A DNA stretch of 64,000 nucleotides, taken from contig JAVKDD010000011.1 of NCBI GenBank assembly GCA_040222455.1, forward strand, positions 434,001 through 498,000. Direction: 5' to 3'. This stretch comes from RHLJ01 sp040222455. Lineage in GTDB: Bacteria > Bacteroidota > Rhodothermia > Balneolales > Balneolaceae. Each line of letters begins with the position of its first letter. The first letter of the stretch is position 1. Of this stretch, positions 54,521 to 62,771 are shown piece by piece. Below the pieces are notes generated by a model. The model worked only from the letters and a program-made list of their open reading frames with translations, had not been told where the DNA came from and made no database searches. A program made the translations under genes and the position numbers.

Positions 54521-54720
54521 CGGCCTTAGAATAGTGGTCGGAAGAAGTGAACTTAAGATTCAGCGGAAGCTCGGAGAGTGTATAAATCCACACAGGCTCA
54601 GGTTAATAAAATAGCAAGAGTGATCGAAGACCTTTGGATTTATACAGCAGAAGCTTAGCGAACACCGACCAGTATTCGTAGCCGAGAGTTTTTGGTTCTT
54701 TTGTCGATACAAAAGAACAG
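54521..54720. repeat. 200-bp structured dispersed repeat, copy A
   Basis: About 200 bp nearly identical to 61043-61242. It is internally structured: imperfect terminal arms (CGGCC...GTGGTCGG at 54521-54541, reverse-complement-like at 54665-54684), an inner inverted repeat TATAAATCCA (54581-54590 with 54635-54644), and a hairpin GTTCTTTTGT-CGAT-ACAAAAGAAC (54695-54718). The 474-bp gap 54368-54841 holds this, a degenerate CATTCTGAG...CTCGCAGA piece at 54419-54450, and no gene. Confidence 0.8.
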
Positions 54721-54755
54721 AGGAAAGGAAAGAAGTTAGAATCCATTCCATAAGA

Positions 54756-54774
54756 TCCTGAAACGAGTTCAGGA
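54756..54774. repeat. Hairpin repeat identical to 20937-20955
   Basis: TCCTGAAACGAGTTCAGGA, a 7-bp stem with 5-nt loop, matches base for base the hairpin after the cysteine-synthase-like gene. It lies 36 bp after the 200-bp repeat. Confidence 0.7.
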
Positions 54775-54841
54775 AGATGAATAGCTTTCCTTTCTAAACC
54801 AAATACTGTACGTTCGAAGAACTAACCAGTTTTCCTCTTCG

Positions 54842-55363
54842 ATGAATAACCATTCCATTGATCATATAAGCTTTAAAAGAATCCGACCCCGAGTTCGGTT
54901 CGAATCAGAGTTAAGTCCTGATGCATTTATTAAAACAATCAAAAAAAACCTTTCCAATAAGGAAGTAGAATGTGAAGGGGTAGTATTATCAGGATTTGCG
55001 ACAATTTATCCTCTACAAAAAGAACAACATTATTGGTCTCCTCAGCTTACACTAACTATAGAGGAGACCGAAACGGGAAGTTTAATACGTGGACTTTATG
55101 GTCCAAAGCCTTCGGTGTGGACTATGTTCATGTTTTTTTACTCATTTATTGGATTCATAACTCTAATCGCCATTTTGATAAGTCTTTCATATTGGTCGCT
55201 AGAGATCGAAAGTTGGATTTTTTGGACAATACCAGCACTCATTCTAGTATTTCTTTCATTGTACTTAGTTGCTTATCTAGGTCAGAAATTTGGACATAAA
55301 CAAATGGTGTATGTTCACAAATTTTTAGAAGATTGTTTGGGAGAAAGAATTGAAACTATTTAA
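54842..55363 (+). CDS. Two-TM protein of unknown function
   Basis: The 173-residue protein has a cytoplasmic-looking N-terminal 85 residues (FKRIRPRVRFESELSPDAFIKTIKKNL) with short strands, and TM helices at about 92-115 and 120-146. The tail ends VHKFLEDCLGERIETI. I do not recognise a family. It is inserted between the unknown protein at 53588 and a remnant of that protein's duplicated tail. Confidence 0.6.
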   Translation: MNNHSIDHISFKRIRPRVRFESELSPDAFIKTIKKNLSNKEVECEGVVLSGFATIYPLQKEQHYWSPQLTLTIEETETGSLIRGLYGPKPSVWTMFMFFYSFIGFITLIAILISLSYWSLEIESWIFWTIPALILVFLSLYLVAYLGQKFGHKQMVYVHKFLEDCLGERIETI

Positions 55364-55367
55364 AATA

Positions 55368-55454
55368 AGTGCTCTTCTTTTAACTGAATTCAAAGAAATT
55401 CAGAATGCGTTAGATGATTATATTGAAGAAAGTATTCATTGGTTATTGAGATAA
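55368..55454 (+). pseudogene. 3' remnant of a paralog of the 53588-54367 gene
   Basis: The frame 55368-55454 reads SALLLTEFKEIQNALDDY then IEESIHWLLR and a stop, and aligns with the last 28 residues of the 259-residue protein (AILPITEFKETQKALDEY, then IEKSIHWFLG), with about 70 percent identity by eye. There is no upstream reading frame continuous with it. It is probably what is left of a tandem duplicate. Confidence 0.75.
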
Positions 55455-55493
55455 TTCTAAACAATGTGACTTTAATCCCGTAGCTGTTCACCA

Positions 55494-56309
55494 ATGACAA
55501 AGTATTTTCGTGAATATAAACTAGGTGAACAACTACAAAACTACATAGAATGTGTATGGTTCGAAGATTTTACTCAACTTGAAGAGAACAGTGGTAGAAC
55601 ACATTTAGTAGTACCTGATAATACTGTTGAGCTGATTTTGACTAATAATTCATTTGAAAGAAGTTCGACTGAAAAAAAAATTCAAATCAGGTGCCATCTT
55701 ACAGGATTAAAAACTAAACCTCAGCAGGTAAAAGTAGTTGGGAAAGCGCTCCTATCTATTAGGTTTAAACCTCATGGTATCTATCCTTTTATTAATGAAA
55801 ATGTCATTGATACTGTCAACGAATCTATTAACGCAGAACTATTATTTGGGAAGGGGATTATTCAAATTCAGGAAGAAATTACTGGTAAGAATTCCGAATT
55901 TGAGAAAGTTCAATTAATAGAAAAGTTTTTTTCAGTCAGACTTTTAAAATTGAATAAGAAATCAGATCCTTTTTTTGACTATTTACTTCAAAAAATAAAT
56001 CACTCAAAAGGACAAATTCCTCTGAGAATAATTTCTAAAGAATTACAGGTTTCAGAAAAAACAATCCAAAGAAAGTTTTTGAAATACATGGGAATCACTC
56101 CAAAAAAATATTCTCGTATAGTTCGCCTCATTGAAACACTTAAGTATCACGAAAAACACTCATCACTGAATTTTTCAAATCAACTTTACAATTTCGGGTA
56201 TTTTGATCAAATGCATTTTGTGAAAGAAGTAAAAGATTTTACCGGAAAAACCCCCACCGAATATTTCAGCCAAGACAGAGGGCTACAAAAAGCTGTGTTC
56301 AATTATTAA
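55494..56309 (+). CDS. AraC-family regulator with N-terminal DUF6597-like domain
   Basis: The 271-residue protein has an N-terminal domain starting FREYKLGEQLQNYIECVWFEDF, which resembles DUF6597, and a C-terminal AraC HTH at about 160-265 (LRIISKELQVSEKTIQRKFLKYMGITPKKYSRIVRL and FGYFDQMHFVKEVKDFTGKTPTEYF). It probably activates nearby genes in response to a small molecule. It lies 56 bp before the serine hydrolase gene. Confidence 0.86.
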   Translation: MTKYFREYKLGEQLQNYIECVWFEDFTQLEENSGRTHLVVPDNTVELILTNNSFERSSTEKKIQIRCHLTGLKTKPQQVKVVGKALLSIRFKPHGIYPFINENVIDTVNESINAELLFGKGIIQIQEEITGKNSEFEKVQLIEKFFSVRLLKLNKKSDPFFDYLLQKINHSKGQIPLRIISKELQVSEKTIQRKFLKYMGITPKKYSRIVRLIETLKYHEKHSSLNFSNQLYNFGYFDQMHFVKEVKDFTGKTPTEYFSQDRGLQKAVFNY

Positions 56310-56365
56310 AAGTCGCTTTTTTACTATTCTGGTAATTTTCAGAGGAATATGTTGAACGAAAAAAA

Positions 56366-57760
56366 ATGGAAAAAGCATTCTTTTTTGTACTTCTGATACT
56401 AAATGTTACAAGTTGTACTTCAAATGAGAAAGACCTTCGTAATAAGGTAATTAAACTAACAGATCAAGGAGAGTTTAATGGAATTATTCAAATAGATTCC
56501 TTTGGTGAAGAAGCATTTAATTATTCTTATCGCCCTAATATTAGTGGACTCATGACAATTGATGAGAATACCGCTGTTCAATTAGCTTCATTAACAAAAT
56601 TTTTTACTGAGATTGTAATCCTACGAATGTCAGATGAAAATCTAATTGATCTTGATAGAACAATATTTGACTACAGAGAGAATTTTAAACCAGATTTTGG
56701 ACAGGTTATTACTATCAGACAGCTTTTGGAGATGAAATCAGGATTACCCAGAGAGCTAGATTCTGAGAAACTAAGCGGAGTTGTTTATGATAGAGACCTG
56801 AAATCTGGTCCGTTTTTAGATGAAATTGAAAATTTTGAATTAGCTTTTGAGCCAGGCAGTAACATGGTGTACAGTAACCTTAATTATTGGTTAATTGGCG
56901 CCGTTATCGAAGAAGTGTCTGGAATGAACGTTGACGAAACATTTAAAAAATACTTGTTCAATCCTTTAGAAATGAATTCATCGGGTTTACATAAACACAA
57001 AGTAAAAACAGTTTCTGGTTATTATAAAGAAGCAGGGAATTGGCTCGAGGATAATACAAATCATCAGAACCGCTATACTTCGGGAGGGTTCTATTCTACA
57101 GTAAGTGATTTAAATAAAGTTATAAAAGCTCTTAAATCAGGAAACTTCCTAACTATAAATTCCAAAAATTATTTGCTAGGTAAAAATCAAAGAGTTGAAG
57201 TGTTTGGATCACTAAAAGGGTTTTCAAATATGCTGGTGTTGGATTTAAAAAATGAATTCTCAGTAATAGCATTAAATAATGTAGGACTCCCTGATTTAGA
57301 TTCAATGATTCAACTTCTGAGTCAAATAGATTCTATTTTTGGAGTTGAGGATAATTCTAAATCAGCATCAGGAAATAAAATTCAGGTTGAGCCAATAGAC
57401 TCACTTTCAAAAGACGTAAAACTAGAATATGTTCTTGCTATGTGGACGGATGCTTTACTTGAAGAAGATCAGGAAGCACTATTCAAAATTCTTGAGTCCG
57501 CTAGCATTCCGGGTAGCTTCGAACATGACGATAAAACCTGGAATGAAATCATAAAGGTTAAACAATCCATGGAAAATTTAAGGGTTGCCGGATTTAGATG
57601 GGTTCAAAATGAATTCCCAAAAGGTTTAGAAGTTTGGTTTGTTAGTGATACAGAAGCAAAAATCGGATTCTTATTAATTCCTTCAGAACAAAATCCTGAA
57701 CTTCTCTCAAATATGATGGTAAAACCAGTAGATATTAAATGGATGGGGGATCAGTTCTAA
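56366..57760 (+). CDS. Serine hydrolase (beta-lactamase class C/PBP-like) lipoprotein
   Basis: The 464-residue lipoprotein (VTSC, Cys17) has a beta-lactamase-related domain to about residue 330: nucleophile motif SLTK (Ser75, Lys78) and YSN (Tyr169-Asn171). The third motif (HTG/KTG) is not obvious. A C-terminal domain of about 130 residues (LEYVLAMWTDALLEEDQEAL and on) is typical of a DUF3471-like or SnoaL-like appendage but is not identified. It could be an esterase or peptidase. Translational coupling (TAATG) with the following secreted-protein gene. Confidence 0.8.
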   Translation: MEKAFFFVLLILNVTSCTSNEKDLRNKVIKLTDQGEFNGIIQIDSFGEEAFNYSYRPNISGLMTIDENTAVQLASLTKFFTEIVILRMSDENLIDLDRTIFDYRENFKPDFGQVITIRQLLEMKSGLPRELDSEKLSGVVYDRDLKSGPFLDEIENFELAFEPGSNMVYSNLNYWLIGAVIEEVSGMNVDETFKKYLFNPLEMNSSGLHKHKVKTVSGYYKEAGNWLEDNTNHQNRYTSGGFYSTVSDLNKVIKALKSGNFLTINSKNYLLGKNQRVEVFGSLKGFSNMLVLDLKNEFSVIALNNVGLPDLDSMIQLLSQIDSIFGVEDNSKSASGNKIQVEPIDSLSKDVKLEYVLAMWTDALLEEDQEALFKILESASIPGSFEHDDKTWNEIIKVKQSMENLRVAGFRWVQNEFPKGLEVWFVSDTEAKIGFLLIPSEQNPELLSNMMVKPVDIKWMGDQF

Positions 57761-58641
57761 TGAAGGTAATTAAATCGAGTATTTTGATAGTTCTACTAAG
57801 TACACTTTTTTCGCCAGTCGAATCTCATCCTGGTGGAAATATGATCTCTGTAAATGGGTTATTAATTTGGCAATATGTATATCCTCCCAGTTCATCGGAA
57901 CACTATTCGACAATTTATATTTGGGATGAAGTTCATGGTACAAGAACACTAATTCAATCAGAATTCAATAGCAGTGATTTTCACTTTTATGCGAAAGGTG
58001 ATACCGTATTTTACGCTGAATTTCAGGACATAAATAATGGAAGTAGATTCCGTTTGCTTAAAGGATTGGCAGGTGATGTGCCTGATGAAATCTGGCCTTG
58101 GCAAAATGCACATGAATTTGGTGATACGGGTGGTTTTTACATATCTGATAGCAAAGAAATCATCTTTGCTAAATACCCTTCGATTTATAGCATAGATAAG
58201 AATGGCACGACTAGATTGGTGCATGAATTTGAAGAGCCAATAGGAGGACTAAATAAAGTAGAAGATGGGTTACTTCTAAATTCCCCAACAAAAGTGTGGT
58301 TAGTCGATGAAAGTTATACAGTACTTAAGGTTTGGGACGATTTAATTAATCCAGATCAAGAGAATGTACCTTTCATGGGGAATAGAATTTTTAGTGCAGA
58401 TTATAAAAACGGGGAATTATTAGTCGCTTATTGGGGAGGCCGATCATTTTTCAAAGTCGCTTTGGATGGAGCCAAAGAATCATTGCTTCAATTACCAGAT
58501 AAATATACTGCCCACTGGATTGCTTTTGGTGAAGAAGGATGCTTTTTATTTGGATCTCAAATCAATCCTCCTGATCCTATTAACCCTTTACTTTATTACC
58601 ATTTTGAAGGAAAGAACTACTTACTCTGGGGAGAAAAGTAA
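57760..58641 (+). CDS. Secreted WD/propeller-like protein of unknown function
   Basis: About 293 residues from the ATG at 57760; its first base is the last base of the preceding stop codon, and the frame upstream (57739) would overlap the hydrolase. Signal peptide ending near PVESHPG. Repeating short strand-turn-strand units (ISVNGLLIWQYVY, FHFYAKGDTVFYAEF, GGFYISDSKEIIFAKY) suggest a beta-propeller. Function not recognised. Coupled to the serine hydrolase, so it probably works with it. Confidence 0.6.
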   Translation: MKVIKSSILIVLLSTLFSPVESHPGGNMISVNGLLIWQYVYPPSSSEHYSTIYIWDEVHGTRTLIQSEFNSSDFHFYAKGDTVFYAEFQDINNGSRFRLLKGLAGDVPDEIWPWQNAHEFGDTGGFYISDSKEIIFAKYPSIYSIDKNGTTRLVHEFEEPIGGLNKVEDGLLLNSPTKVWLVDESYTVLKVWDDLINPDQENVPFMGNRIFSADYKNGELLVAYWGGRSFFKVALDGAKESLLQLPDKYTAHWIAFGEEGCFLFGSQINPPDPINPLLYYHFEGKNYLLWGEK

Positions 58642-58729
58642 TTGCTGACTTTAATTTCAAAAGTTTATTTAGTTAGATTGATATTCTTATGAGGAAACTC
58701 CAAATTAATTGGAGATATAAATCAAAGAT

Positions 58730-59209
58730 ATGCTTACTACTGAGATTAAAGAATACATAGACAAAAGCGTACTCTGTTGGCTGGCGACTTCTTCAGCTGA
58801 TAACCAGCCCAATGTATCTCCCAAAGAAGTATTTACCTGGTTTGATGTTATGACTTTGATCATCGCAAATATCGCTTCGCCAGGATCAGCTTCCAATATT
58901 CTAGAAAATTCGAAGGTTGCTGTCAGTTTTGTTGATGTATTTGTGCAAAAAGGGTTTCAACTAAAAGGAGAGTGTAAGTTAGTAGAACGTTCTCATTCTG
59001 ATTTTAACAAACTATCTGAACCACTAGAGAAAATTACAAATGGTGTTTATCCATTTGATTCTATTTTCAAAATAACTGTGGAAGAGGTAAAAGAAATCAA
59101 AGCTCCGGGTTATTTCGTATTCCCTGATAAAACAAAGGAAGAGATGATTGAAGAAGCGTTAAAAACGTATGAGGTTAAAAGAAGAAATTCATTTACAAAA
59201 AGTGCTTAA
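58730..59209 (+). CDS. Pyridoxamine 5'-phosphate oxidase-family (PPOX) FMN-binding protein
   Basis: The 159-residue protein has the split-barrel fold: LCWLATSSADNQPNVSPKEV at the start, then IIANIASPGSASNILENSKVAVSFVD and FQLKGECKLVER. It lacks the C-terminal PdxH-type active-site residues. A small FMN or F420-type reductase/oxidase is expected; substrate unknown. Confidence 0.82.
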   Translation: MLTTEIKEYIDKSVLCWLATSSADNQPNVSPKEVFTWFDVMTLIIANIASPGSASNILENSKVAVSFVDVFVQKGFQLKGECKLVERSHSDFNKLSEPLEKITNGVYPFDSIFKITVEEVKEIKAPGYFVFPDKTKEEMIEEALKTYEVKRRNSFTKSA

Positions 59210-59249
59210 GCTTTTGTTATATAAGCTTAAAAAGCATGTTTTTTATTTG
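59206..59249 (+). terminator. Possible terminator after the PPOX gene
   Basis: TTAAGCTT (59206-59213) and AAGCTTAA (59223-59230) form an 8-bp stem starting at the stop codon, with a T-rich run at 59239-59247. Both arms are self-palindromic, so other pairings are possible. Confidence 0.4.
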
Positions 59250-59384
59250 TTGATTAAAAAACTAAAGTGAAGAGAGAATCAAATTATATCTAATAATATG
59301 GAGTTATTAATGACTTCTTTATTAGACAGAGAAGTTATTCTAGAGTTCAGGATGACGTTCTATTAGATTATTTAGATAAATAGC

Positions 59385-59408
59385 CTGTCCCTCCCCGGGG
59401 AGGGACAG
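59385..59408. repeat. GC-rich 24-bp perfect palindrome
   Basis: CTGTCCCTCCCC and its reverse complement abut without a loop in an otherwise AT-rich gap (59210-59581). The gap also holds TTCAGGATGACG (59346-59357), a piece of the dispersed repeat. No gene is seen there. Confidence 0.75.
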
Positions 59409-59581
59409 ATCAGCATGCTTGTTTGATGATCAGGGAGAGGACGTTCATGGCTCTGATTTGGAAGTCACAACTGTTTTCGTACAGAAATTAACAAGTGAAT
59501 TACAGTCTAACTCCAAGGGATATATGTATATAAATCTGAGAGAGATTGACTAGTGAAGAGGATGGATACAGCTTAAAAATT

Positions 59582-60964
59582 TTATCCCTTATACGCTTCC
59601 AGTAAAGTATTAAGCCGTTCTGTTTCTCTGTATTTATCAAACCCAGAATCATCCAAATATAGCCATGCTTTACAGCCTTTGTCTAATGCAATTGTTAGAA
59701 ACTTGAAGAAATTTTCTTCGTCTTCTTTATCAGCATAAATTAATGCTAAAGTACCATATGTATTAGGAGTGTGATCAAAGTTTTCTAAAGAAAGAGATTT
59801 TTCAACATATTCAAATGCTTTAGAATAATCTTTTAACATTCTGAATGAAACGGCCATGTTATTATATAGTAATCCTTTTCTCTCAAAATTCAATTCTTCA
59901 GCTTTCACGTAATCTTTTAAAGATGCTTTATATTTTCCATTTTTATAATAAAAATAGCCTCTTCTGTAGTAAACTTCACCAAATTCGGGATTTTTTGAAA
60001 CTGCTTCATCGAATAATTTTATTGCTGTATGGAATCCTTTAGTTCGATTAACTATTTCTCCTTTAATTGATAAAGCAACTGGAAAATCAGGATTAAGTTT
60101 AATTACTTTTTCAATATTTAGAAGAGCATTATCATATTCTTCTAAAGCTGTATACGATTCAGCTAAAATTGCATAGGAATAAACAAAGCTTGAGTCTATC
60201 TTAATTGCTCTGAGTGCATTCTCAACTGCTTTATCAAATTCAAAATTTTCGAAATAGCTAACCGCAATATTATTAAATGCAGGTGCTAGATCTGGTTTTA
60301 ATTCTAATGCTTTTCTATATAGGGTTATTCTGGAGTTATGTGTGTTAGAACTATATGCCAAGTTAAATAGCTTTATCGCTTTTTTATCGTCTTCACTCGC
60401 ATTTAGATCATTTTCTGAATTTGATGGTAAAACTGCTAAGTTGTTAATTAAGGCATTACCCTTTGTCTCAATTTTATGAAAAACTTCGTCTGCCTTTTTG
60501 GTCATTGACTCAATTGCTTGTGACACTTCTATAGTAACTTTGTCTTTAATCGCTTCTTTAATAAGCTGATCCGTAATTTTGCTTTTAATTGTTTCATTTA
60601 CTTTTTCTTCGGCAATTCTTGTGGAGGAAATAGAGACAATGTCTTTAGCCCATTTTTTGATTGCTTCTTTTCCAATCCAGTTGAGTAAAAAACCAAATAT
60701 AGTAATGATTCCTAAAGCAATAAAAGAATATCTATTTAGAATTTTTTCGACATCATTTTTTGTGCTTTCTAAATCTCTACCAATATCACTATCAAGTTTA
60801 TCTATTGATAGACTAAGTCTTTCTAAATCCTTTTGGACTTGATCGATTTTTAGGTTTTGTATTTCAACAGAACTATTACGTGTAGTTAAAGAACTATCAG
60901 CGTTTTGAAATCCAAATGTCTCAATTGAAATAAGGCTTAAATAAAAGAAGAGAAAGTATTTCAT
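59582..60964 (-). CDS. TPR-repeat protein with signal, coiled coil and TM helix
   Basis: The 460-residue protein has a signal sequence (residues 1-19, ending ETFGFQ), a coiled-coil-like segment at about 35-70, a TM helix at about 75-95, and a charged helical region (100-165). Tetratricopeptide repeats at about 195-450 follow, for example AFNNIAVSYFENFEFDKAVENALRAIKID and YSYAILAESYTALEEYDNALLNIEKVIKL. It probably scaffolds a membrane-associated complex. Transcribed alone. Confidence 0.8.
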   Translation of the reverse strand: MKYFLFFYLSLISIETFGFQNADSSLTTRNSSVEIQNLKIDQVQKDLERLSLSIDKLDSDIGRDLESTKNDVEKILNRYSFIALGIITIFGFLLNWIGKEAIKKWAKDIVSISSTRIAEEKVNETIKSKITDQLIKEAIKDKVTIEVSQAIESMTKKADEVFHKIETKGNALINNLAVLPSNSENDLNASEDDKKAIKLFNLAYSSNTHNSRITLYRKALELKPDLAPAFNNIAVSYFENFEFDKAVENALRAIKIDSSFVYSYAILAESYTALEEYDNALLNIEKVIKLNPDFPVALSIKGEIVNRTKGFHTAIKLFDEAVSKNPEFGEVYYRRGYFYYKNGKYKASLKDYVKAEELNFERKGLLYNNMAVSFRMLKDYSKAFEYVEKSLSLENFDHTPNTYGTLALIYADKEDEENFFKFLTIALDKGCKAWLYLDDSGFDKYRETERLNTLLEAYKG

Positions 60965-61042
60965 AATATTTTTTTAGAGTTTTGGAAAACTCACAAGTAT
61001 CAAGCCATTAATAACTTATGGTCAAATTGTCAGAAATTAAAT

Positions 61043-61242
61043 CGGCCTTAGAATAATGGTCGGAAAAAGAGAGCTTAAGATTCTACGAAAGCTCTAAGAG
61101 CGTATAAATCCACTCAGGCTCAGGTTGTTAAATGATTAAGGACGAAAGAAGACCTTTGGATTTATACAGAAGAAGCTAAGCGAACGCCGACCAGTATTCG
61201 CAGCCGGGAGTTTTTGGTTCTTTTGTCGGTACAAAAGAACGG
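61043..61242. repeat. 200-bp structured dispersed repeat, copy B
   Basis: Nearly identical to 54521-54720, with the same imperfect arms and the terminal hairpin GTTCTTTTGT-CGGT-ACAAAAGAAC (61217-61240). Changes in the inner arms include compensating-looking substitutions. The 459-bp gap 60965-61423 contains this, the hairpin at 61277-61320 and the sigma-gene promoter; no gene is seen. Confidence 0.8.
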
Positions 61243-61276
61243 AAGGCGTGATCAAAGTTTATAAGCTAAATTTCAG

Positions 61277-61320
61277 ATCCTGAAACAAGCCTGTGCTGAA
61301 CAAGATTCAGTATTCAGGAT
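61277..61320. repeat. Degenerate copy of the TCCTGAA...TTCAGGA hairpin
   Basis: ATCCTGAA (61277-61284) pairs with TTCAGGAT (61313-61320). The 28-nt loop is larger than in the identical hairpins at 20937 and 54756. Confidence 0.5.
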
Positions 61321-61357
61321 GACCATTCCTTATTTTCCAAAATAGTCTTTAAATTTC

Positions 61358-61387
61358 TGTAACCTTTCCATCCCTCATCAGTGTACA
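61358..61387 (+). promoter_or_regulatory. ECF-type promoter, probably autoregulated
   Basis: TGTAACCTTT (61358-61367) resembles the -35 TGTAAC box of ECF sigma targets; GTGTACA (61381-61387) sits where a -10 would be, 16 bp after TGTAACC. It precedes the ECF sigma gene by about 37 bp. Confidence 0.45.
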
Positions 61388-61423
61388 TCATCGACAATGC
61401 TAACCGGGGCTTAAGCAACCAAA

Positions 61424-61990
61424 TTGGATTCTACGACAGACAAAGCTTTAATGATGAAAGTGAAGGACGGCGACCTGGATAAACTAGGACTGCTCTTCGA
61501 GCGATATAACCGACCGTTATATAGCTTTTTTTATCGTAAAACGTTTGAGCCTCAGCTTAGCGAAGATCTTGTTCAATCGGTGTTCGAGCGCATGCTCAAA
61601 TATCGAACCACGTATTCCGGCACGGGAGCATTCACCACCTGGATGTTCAGCATAGCGCGAAATGCCCACATCGACCACTATCGAAAAGAAAAGCGGCGAA
61701 AGGAAGACGAAATTCTTGACGAGGAACGAATCGCGAGTGACGCCCCGACCGGATACATGGAAATGGATGAGAGACATCAAAAGAAATTATTGCTAGAAAA
61801 GGCACTAGAGCAACTAGATGAAGACAAGAAAGAAGTTGTGATTTTAAGTCGCTTTGAAGGGCTTAAATATCATGAAATTGCAGAAATACAAGGCGTTACT
61901 GAAAGTGCAATTAAAGTAAGAATGTTTAGGGCAATGAAAGATTTAAAACAGATTGTTACCACACTAAGTGAGGAATACAGCCATGAGTAA
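61424..61990 (+). CDS. ECF-family RNA polymerase sigma factor
   Basis: The 188-residue sigma factor has region 2 at about 15-92 (LFERYNRPLYSFFYRKTFEPQLSEDLVQ and TYSGTGAFTTWMFSIARN) and region 4 at about 130-180 (EKALEQLDEDKKEVVILSRF, YHEIAEIQGVTESAIKVRMFRA). The start is TTG at 61424; an ATG at 61451 is the alternative but would cut family-typical residues. The gene's 5' half is visibly richer in GC than its 3' half. It is followed by an overlapping anti-sigma-like gene. Confidence 0.9.
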   Translation: MDSTTDKALMMKVKDGDLDKLGLLFERYNRPLYSFFYRKTFEPQLSEDLVQSVFERMLKYRTTYSGTGAFTTWMFSIARNAHIDHYRKEKRRKEDEILDEERIASDAPTGYMEMDERHQKKLLLEKALEQLDEDKKEVVILSRFEGLKYHEIAEIQGVTESAIKVRMFRAMKDLKQIVTTLSEEYSHE

Positions 61991-62771
61991 AAAAAATGAA
62001 AAACTGATCGCCGATTACCTTCAAGGTATGTTAGACGAGCAAGGAAAAAGAGAAGTTGAAGAGTTGATTGCCAAAGGCGACATCGACTTTATAGATTTCC
62101 GAGCGATCGAGCAATTACATGATGAACTAGATATGATTCAAATTCCAGAGCCATCTGCTAAAATGAGTCAACATTTCTATGCAATGCTAGAAAAAGAGAA
62201 GCAGAGTACTCGGGTTTCCATTCGGGAATCTATACGAGAAAAAGTTGCTGAGTTTTTAAATCAAATAACCATGCCACGCCTTGCATACGCCTTTCTACTA
62301 CTTATTGTTGGTGGCTTCATCGGAAATCAAATGAATTCTGGTGTTGGTGAAATTGAACAGCTTACCACGGAAATGCAAACCATGCGCGAAATGATGATGG
62401 TAAGTATGTTAGAGGGCCCATCAACTACCGACCGTTTAAGAGCCGTTAACATTAGTGCTCAACTTTCCTCTGTTGATGAAAGGGCAATTCGTGCACTACT
62501 TTTTACTCTAAATAATGATGAGAGTATTAATGTTCGGGTACAAAGTATTGAAGCATTGAGTAGATGGGGAGATAATTCTTTGGTTAGATCCGGTATTGTT
62601 AAAGCGATTGCTAATCAAGAATCAGACATTGTGATAATTACTCTAGCCGATGCAATGGTAGAACTTGGATTAAAAAACTCAGCAAACGAATTCCAGCGCC
62701 TTATAAATGAAAAAGATTTAAATAGTGCAACCAAATTGAAAGTTGAAAATACCATAGCAGTATTGTCATGA
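61983..62771 (+). CDS. Anti-sigma-like membrane protein with HEAT-like repeats
   Basis: About 263 residues from the ATG at 61983, 8 bp inside the sigma gene; an upstream ATG (61968) is possible. The N-terminal 90 residues are cytoplasmic and helical. A TM helix lies at about 98-117 (LAYAFLLLIVGGFIG), then HEAT-like repeats with RALLFTLNNDESINVRVQSIEALSRWGDNSLV. No zinc-binding zf-HC2 motif is visible, so it would hold the sigma factor in a different way. The position argues for an anti-sigma role. Confidence 0.7.
   Translation: MSKKNEKLIADYLQGMLDEQGKREVEELIAKGDIDFIDFRAIEQLHDELDMIQIPEPSAKMSQHFYAMLEKEKQSTRVSIRESIREKVAEFLNQITMPRLAYAFLLLIVGGFIGNQMNSGVGEIEQLTTEMQTMREMMMVSMLEGPSTTDRLRAVNISAQLSSVDERAIRALLFTLNNDESINVRVQSIEALSRWGDNSLVRSGIVKAIANQESDIVIITLADAMVELGLKNSANEFQRLINEKDLNSATKLKVENTIAVLS

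Noticed and set aside
54560..54751. 63-residue minus-strand frame inside the 200-bp repeat
   Set aside because: It lies almost entirely in the structured repeat; the homologous copy B has no matching long frame of note, so the repeat is treated as non-coding.
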